A DNA stretch of 64,000 nucleotides from Anthoceros angustus (lineage: Eukaryota; Streptophyta; Anthocerotopsida; Anthocerotales; Anthocerotaceae), in NCBI GenBank assembly GCA_010909165.1, contig MU008180.1:247884-311883 (forward strand). The letters are read 5' to 3'. Made by a program: the position numbers and the translations under genes. Positions 58,871 through 64,000 of the stretch are shown piece after piece (the stretch's first letter is position 1; every line of letters starts with the position of its first letter). The notes under the pieces are model-generated. The model was not told where the DNA came from. It saw only the letters and a program-made list of their open reading frames with translations, and did not search any database.

Positions 58871-59984
58871 GCATAGAGAGCTCCATGGCTCCGATGTCTT
58901 TTCTTAGCCCTCGGTGGCGGGCTCCCCACTACCACTAGCGGCCGGTGGTGCCTCCGATTGCACACCACCTAACGTGCTAGGGTGCCTTCTCGCTTGGGAA
59001 GGCACCCAGGCCGCATGCCGGCGCCTCCTCCCGCCTCGCATCAAAGCCCGATACAAACCTATTTATTTGCGGGCTTCCCAATTCTGGTTGTCGCGAAGAG
59101 GAGGGTTCCTCCTGCTCCCATCTTCATCGAACGTATGCTAACTTTGGCACAAGCAAAGAAGCCCTTGTCCCTTTCCTCCTCATGGTCTTGAGGCTTCCTC
59201 ATCCATTGTCCTAGCTGCAATGGGACCATCCTCCTCATCCGAGGGTCCAAACTCGCTTCCTCTTCTTCTCGCATTAGTAAAGGCAAAGCGTGGAAGGGCT
59301 GCCTTGTCCTCCATAAAGACATCTCAGGTGCATTTTCATGGAGTCTGTAATCACGACAAAGAAACCTATAAAATGATCTTCCACCGCACATGGTTTTAAC
59401 ACAAGACATGTGTTACTTTTATCGACCTCTCAAATACACACCGATCATGTTAGAGAGAGTTGAGGAAACATTTGCACTTACATTTTCAATTCGCCAGCAT
59501 CCAAGAACTTCCTTGACAGGATATACGGTTCACACTTCCGCCGTGAAAGTTTGCCGCCTTAGCACATACACATTGTAGTCATCGGTGTCGGTGGCAACCC
59601 TTCCACTGTAAGGCTTGGATGTGCACAAAACTGAACTCCGGTTCACCATCCACCACATCCATTGTAGCCCAGAACCCATCCCGCCTAGCCTCCGATTGTG
59701 CAAAGCACCATTGAACCCAAAATCCACAGCTTTAACAAGGAGTCCACACCATTGTGTCCTCTTGAGTTCCTCCGATTGCGTGAACAACCGTCTTTCTCCA
59801 ACAAAACAACTTCATCAACTGGCTTGTGTGCTGCGTGCACCGCCTCCTCATACGATAAGGAGATGGGATGGGATCCGGGAGGAGCCTCGAGACTTGGGAA
59901 GGCCAACCTTTTCCTGTGCCCTTGCGCTCCCTTTGCGAGCTTGGTTTCTCGAAACGTGGGAACCAGACTGACCCTTTGCCCCTC
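58871..59984 (-). other. Repeat-block DNA with broken coding-like stretches
   Basis: On the minus strand, coding-like pieces occur at about 60146-59685 (basic RHKRHSKKEEE, then PPGSHPISLSYEEAVHAAHK), 59787-59530 and 59409-59059. They are in different frames and have no recognised domain. They lie upstream of the ParB-like pseudogene on the same strand and may be its N-terminal part. Confidence 0.25.
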
Positions 59985-60450
59985 CACCGCTATGCTCACG
60001 GCGTGCCCTGTCTCCTCTTCCTTCTTCGAGTGTCGCTTATGCCGCTTTGGCTTGTCCACAAGCTCTGAGGATCTGGCGGCGCCGGCATGCCGCCTCCTTC
60101 CGGCCGCCTTCCACTTGCCATATCTCGCTCTCACGAAATCACACAAGACGGGTCAAGGGCGTAATTGCCCATCCAAAACAATGGTTGTGTGGGTTGAAGC
60201 GAAATACCAACCCTCCGCTATGCTCACGGGCGGTCTGCTGCCTGTCTCCTCTTCCTTCTTGAGTGTCGTTTCTTATGCCGCTTTGGCTTGTCCACAAGCT
60301 CTGAGGATCTGGCGGCGCCCGGCTCCTTCCGGCCGCCTTCCACTTGCCATATCTGCTCTCACGAAATCACACAAGACGGGTCAAGGGCAGAATTGCCCAT
60401 CCAAAACAATGGTTGTGTGGGTTGAAGCCAGAAATACCAACCCTCCTGCC
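59985..60450. repeat. Tandem duplication of about 235 bp
   Basis: The segments 59985-60215 and 60216-60450 share CTGTCTCCTCTTCCTTCTT, TTATGCCGCTTTGGCTTGTC, CACAAGCTCTGAGGATCTGG and CATCCAAAACAATGGTTGTG. Differences are mostly 1-12 base indels at GC-rich points, as in the 0.85-kb duplication. Confidence 0.85.
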
Positions 60451-62407
60451 GCGTCGTGCACGATGCTTGTGGGGTTAGCTGCCGAATTTGATGCTCGCCG
60501 CCGGAGACGGGCTGGGACTTGGCTGCTACAGCTCGACGCAGGCTTCTGCGCGGCACCGAATTCCTTCACCGCGACACGGAATTGCTGGAGCAAGGCGGGG
60601 AATTGCTGGTGCTGGTGCGCCCAGATGCTGCAGGCCGGCGCGGAATTGCTGGAGCGCAACAGAGTTCTCTCAGCCTCACAAGCACTTGTTGCCTTCCGAA
60701 CCAGCTGAACAGTGAAGAAGATGGCGTCGTTACGCTCACTTCAGGTAGGTCTGACAATAGACACCCCGTGCTTATAATACGGTGCCGACATGTGTCTGTA
60801 TGGGAGGAAACCCTAAATTAGTTGCGGCGAAGATGGAAACGCCGTTTTACCGTGGTTAAAAACCATAAATTGGAGCCGCCGATTTCTGATCCGCTAGATG
60901 CTGTAATGATGCATGCCTTGCTGGCAAAATATTTTGCGTCCACTTTACTTCTTGCGAGAAGGGATTGGCCCTGTTGTTGCTTTGGCTTTCAAGAAACGTG
61001 AAACCCGTTTTCCACCCATTCAATGTTCCATACAGTGCCGGAATGTGAGAGAGGTACAACACAGAGAGCAAGAAAGCAGTGGCTATAGTTTGCGAGGTTG
61101 GCGACTATTGGTGTCACCGGCGAGGTCGTCAAGGTTCTAGACCTACATCATGCTGCAAGCTACGCACATTCTTCATGACCGAGGTGATACCACCGTGCCC
61201 CTCACTTCTATTACCCTTTGTAGTGAAACTTTACGGCAATGTGGGTCACGTGGTTGCCGATTCAGAAGGACCGTGATGGCGATGTTCATTTTGGAGGCGA
61301 AGATGCCTCCCAATATCTCCGAGAGATCGATTCGGAAAGAAGAACCAAACGCGTCAATTTTGCCGCCAGATATGACTCGGCCGTTTGCATGCATGCCTCA
61401 ACCTTCTCAAAGAAAGTAAGCAATTACAATCGAGCATTGGTGACATGTTATAAAGCGTGAAGTGGAGTTCTCTGTGTGGACGCGCACTTCCGCATTGCGA
61501 CAAATGTTCACTTCTTGAGTGCAGTCCAGGTGGAGGAGGACTCATCGGCTCGTGTGCCTCGCTTTCTTCCTCCCACTCCAAGAAATATGAATCTCTACAC
61601 CGCAATGGATAGAAGTCCTGGGAGGGAGGGTACGTCCGGAAAGTGGCGAACGGGTTGTGCAGCGGTCCGAGGTCCGTTTAATGGAAATGCTAGTGGTGGA
61701 GAAGTGGACACCCAAATGTGGATGAAGAGAATGTTTTCCAGACACCACCGAAGACGAAGTCCACCTTCCTATCATCCAAACCTATGTCCGAGACGTTGCC
61801 AGAAGCGAACACAGATATCGGGTTGAAGCGCCGGCTGTCATGCGTAAGAGAGGGGACTGTGTTGCGAGATTTTGAAACCATGTTGCAACAAATTGTGCAT
61901 CCAAATGTTGACCAAAGAAGGCTTCCGTGAGCAGTGACAGTTCCGAGGTTGAGCAGCCGCAGAAACATTTCTTGATCCCTTGTCGGACCAGTTGCGGGCC
62001 AGCTCAAGACAACGAGTTATAACCCATCTCATGGGTGCTGCTCCAATGAGATCTGCTGAAAGCCTTCCGGTTGGTGTCTTGCATCGGCTCAACAAGATAT
62101 GAAGAGTTGAAGAGGAGGGTATTGTGTAATGCTCCATGGGATGAGAATAAGCCAAGTCCTCGGGTGCAATCCTCCCATGCTTTGGGTGCGATTGCGTGGA
62201 TGGACTCTACATTTATCCACTTGGCGAGCGTTTGCCAAACGTGGAGGTGTATAACTTGCGGACACATTCACTAAGCTAGAGGTCCGGACACAATACAAAG
62301 GGGAAATGGAGCACAAAGGATTGCGCTTTATTTCATATGCCTACTTCCTGCGGCTTTGGGAACAGAACTTCAAACGGGTGAAGATACCCAAGTCCAATAG
62401 GTTTTCG
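60451..62407. other. Unassigned accessory DNA
   Basis: Short frames on both strands (for example 61476-61826 plus strand, with several Arg-rich pieces) have no family resemblance and break into one another. A CGGAATTGCTGG word is repeated three times at 60575-60655. It is probably degenerate mobile-element DNA; I cannot name the element. Confidence 0.3.
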
Positions 62408-62446
62408 ACTAGGCGCATTCGACTATTATAGTCGAATGCGCCTAGT
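62408..62446. repeat. Perfect 18-bp inverted repeat with 3-nt loop
   Basis: Left arm ACTAGGCGCATTCGACTA (62408-62425), spacer TTA, right arm TAGTCGAATGCGCCTAGT (62429-62446). There are no mismatches. Confidence 0.95.
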
Positions 62447-62689
62447 GCTACCCCCTTGTTTTTTGTGGCACCTAATGCAATGCGGGCTGCAGATGGTGCC
62501 CTTCAAGATCGTGTTGAGGAAGGTGATCATCTTCCTCATGATGCAGTGGATGAGGATTATGAACCGTGTATTCCAGAAGAATGTCATGTCATTGACAAGA
62601 AGCGTCCAAGGGGTCCTAAGCGGAAAAGGAAGCCTGATTTGGAACACGCGGTGCTTCCCGAACACCTCCATCCAGGAGGTGAGTTTTGC

Positions 62690-62890
62690 TTTAGTTTGCT
62701 TTAGTTTGCTTTCTGTTTTCAGGTGGACTTACCTCGATTGTGTCATTCAGGCCTGAAATTTTCTGGCTTTTCAAGCCTGGATTTTTAGGATTGGATGTTT
62801 TCAGGCCATTGAAGCCTGGATTTTGCAACCCTTTCAGCCTTGTATTTTCCAGGCCATTCAGGCCTAGATTATTCATGAGTTTCAGGCAAT
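62690..62890. repeat. Imprecise AGGCCT repeat tract
   Basis: Words such as TTTTCAGGCC, TTCAAGCCTGGATTTT, TTCAGGCCTAGATT and CAGGCAATTCAGGAC recur every 20-35 bases. It is a degenerate minisatellite located just upstream of the transposase-like remnant. It starts after three CTTTAGTTTG-like words. Confidence 0.7.
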
Positions 62891-62963
62891 TCAGGACTGA
62901 ACATTCCTTTAACTATGCCGGTGCTAATGTGGAGGATTCATCTACCAGGACTCCCCCAGCTTT

Positions 62964-63720
62964 TTGCCAATGAAGAATAGGGTGCATTTCACCATCCGGT
63001 GGCTCTGCAATCCTCTCATTAGTGTTTTTGGGGATCAAACTGAAGCCACTAAGGTTCATGTTGAACAATGCATCAGGCAAACTATTTTTGGACCTTGGTC
63101 ATTTGAAGCCATTGTGTTACAATTTTTTGGCACTTATCTCAAGCATTGGCGGAACAATGAGAGGAAGGAGGCCCGAAAGTTTTTGGAAGGGAAGAAGAGA
63201 AACCCTGGCTATGTTCCAAAGAGTATAAAGCCGGAGTACTAGGAGGTGTTTTTGAGGGAGGAGAAGGAGAAGATGGATGGCATTGTAGCCCCTAGCCAGC
63301 AAAAGGAGTTGTCATGAAGAGGGTGAAGCATACAGGTAGCAATACCTATGCATGCTTTGGCCATGGGAGCAGCGTGGTTTTCTGGATAGGTTCAAAGGAA
63401 TGTTTGGGAGGGAGCCAACTATGGATGAGATCAGTGTTGGCACCATTAACGGAAATTGGTGGAGAAGTCATGAGCATTTTGGATGAATTCCAAAATAACA
63501 AGTCGTCAAGCCAATCCGCTTTTCAACGAAAGCTAAAGAACCCTATCAGTGCTTGTCCTCGAGCCTTGGTAATCCTAGAATTTTACCTATATTATCTGAC
63601 CATGGTAAAAATGGTATATTTCATGGAAACCCCAAAACCCAAGGAAGGTAATCCGGCTTACAAGGCACTGAAGGAAACAATTTTTAATGGAGCCATTGTC
63701 TGTGTCTGTGTGAAGCCTTG
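62964..63720 (+). pseudogene. Remnant resembling plant En/Spm-type transposase (Transposase_24-like)
   Basis: 62964-63240 encodes NERKEARKFLEGKKRNPGYV then PKSIKPEY and a TAG; beyond the stop, in frame, WEVFLREEKEKMDG-like sequence continues. From 63310 KRVKHTGSNTYACFGHGS and, after a shift, MFGREPTMDEISVGTINGNW follow. The spaced pattern of Lys/Arg-rich stretch, W..FLREE, HT.GS and GREP is that of the Plant_transposase Ptta/En/Spm family. Premature stops and frame changes show decay. The assignment rests on motif order only. Confidence 0.35.
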
Positions 63721-63882
63721 ACGAGTCCTTTTAGAAGCACGCGCCTATGCAAAGTCCACGGCGATGCTGCTTATCGCAAAGATTGAAACGCATTGATCAA
63801 GACATGTGGCGATGAGCCATTGGCTGTCAAGCCATAAGAAGGGGCCACCGCCTCCCTTCACATCGTTGGGTGTAGGTTAAGC

Positions 63883-64000
63883 TGAAGCCACTAAGGTTCA
63901 TGTTGAACAATGCATCGAGCAAACTATTTTTGGACCTTGGTCATTTGAAGCCATTGTGTTACAATTTTTGGCACTTATCTCAAGCATTGGCGGAACAATG
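63883..64000 (+). repeat. Second copy of the 63.04-63.16 kb segment, cut by the window end
   Basis: From TGAAGCCACTAAGGTTCATG on, the sequence repeats 63041-63160 with a period of 842 bp. Differences are few: CATCAGGC against CATCGAGC, and a run of six T against five. A tandem duplication of the transposase-like region therefore continues past the window. Confidence 0.9.

Noticed and set aside
58443-58907. Protein-coding gene in the GC-rich cluster
   Set aside because: The frames merely translate the GCATGC palindromes on both strands, with no consistent codon pattern.

Overview
This window is nuclear DNA of a land plant that still makes swimming, flagellated sperm. The evidence is a plant gene set (PLS-class PPR protein, organelle zinc-finger protein of the OZ1/VAR3 type, expansin, PMR5/TBL-type acyltransferase) lying beside two cilium-specific genes: IFT22/RABL5 (13.6-14.8 kb) and dynein regulatory complex subunit DRC7 (25.9-34.6 kb). 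Flowering plants have lost these cilium genes, so a bryophyte, lycophyte or fern is implied. The gene density, mostly 50-120 bp introns (one only about 46 bp), GC-rich exons and an apparent organellar RNA-editing machinery (PPR, OZ) fit a compact genome such as a Selaginella-like lycophyte or a hornwort; the sequence alone does not settle which.

Layout. 1-2.6 kb: 3'-truncated PPR gene (-) with an N-terminal OSB-like PDF motif. 3.1-4.0 kb: frameshifted gene of unknown function (+). 4.5-9.9 kb: STT3 oligosaccharyltransferase (-). 10.3-11.8 kb: probable plastid Sec14/CRAL-TRIO protein (-). 12.4-13.0 kb: 1-Cys peroxiredoxin (-). 13.6-14.8 kb: IFT22 (-). 15.5-17.0 kb: EXT-like GT47 glycosyltransferase (+). 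17.1-20.6 kb: nucleoporin NUP62 (-). 21.3-24.4 kb: OZ/VAR3-like protein (+). 25.9-34.6 kb: DRC7 (+), AT-rich in its 5' half and ordinary in its 3' half. 35.7-38.2 kb: probable mitochondrial RRM protein (-). 38.5-39.5 kb: RACK1 (+). 39.8-40.4 kb: APC11-like gene (-) with lost zinc ligands. 40.6-41.3 kb: RPL26/uL24 (+). 42.0-43.9 kb: gamma-glutamyl hydrolase (+). 44.5-45.9 kb: alpha-expansin (-). 46.7-50.1 kb: AT-rich tract with a small tail-anchored protein gene and tandem repeats. 50.6-52.3 kb: TBL/PMR5 gene (-). 52.5-64 kb: repeat-rich accessory DNA with a tandem 0.85-kb duplication, a decayed ParB-like plus N4/N6 DNA-methyltransferase gene, GCATGC-centred palindromic repeats, a perfect 18-bp hairpin and a transposase-like remnant that is itself partly duplicated.

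The housekeeping genes cover N-glycosylation (STT3), nuclear transport (NUP62), translation (RACK1, RPL26), redox defence (peroxiredoxin), cell wall and glycan work (EXT-like, expansin, TBL), folate turnover (GGH) and organelle RNA metabolism (PPR, OZ, RRM protein). They are not an operon; several pairs share short divergent promoters, two of which carry telo-box motifs. The least ordinary items are the DRC7 gene with LRR-kelch-transglutaminase-like architecture and an abrupt base-composition switch inside one gene, and the broken ParB/methyltransferase gene in the repeat block.
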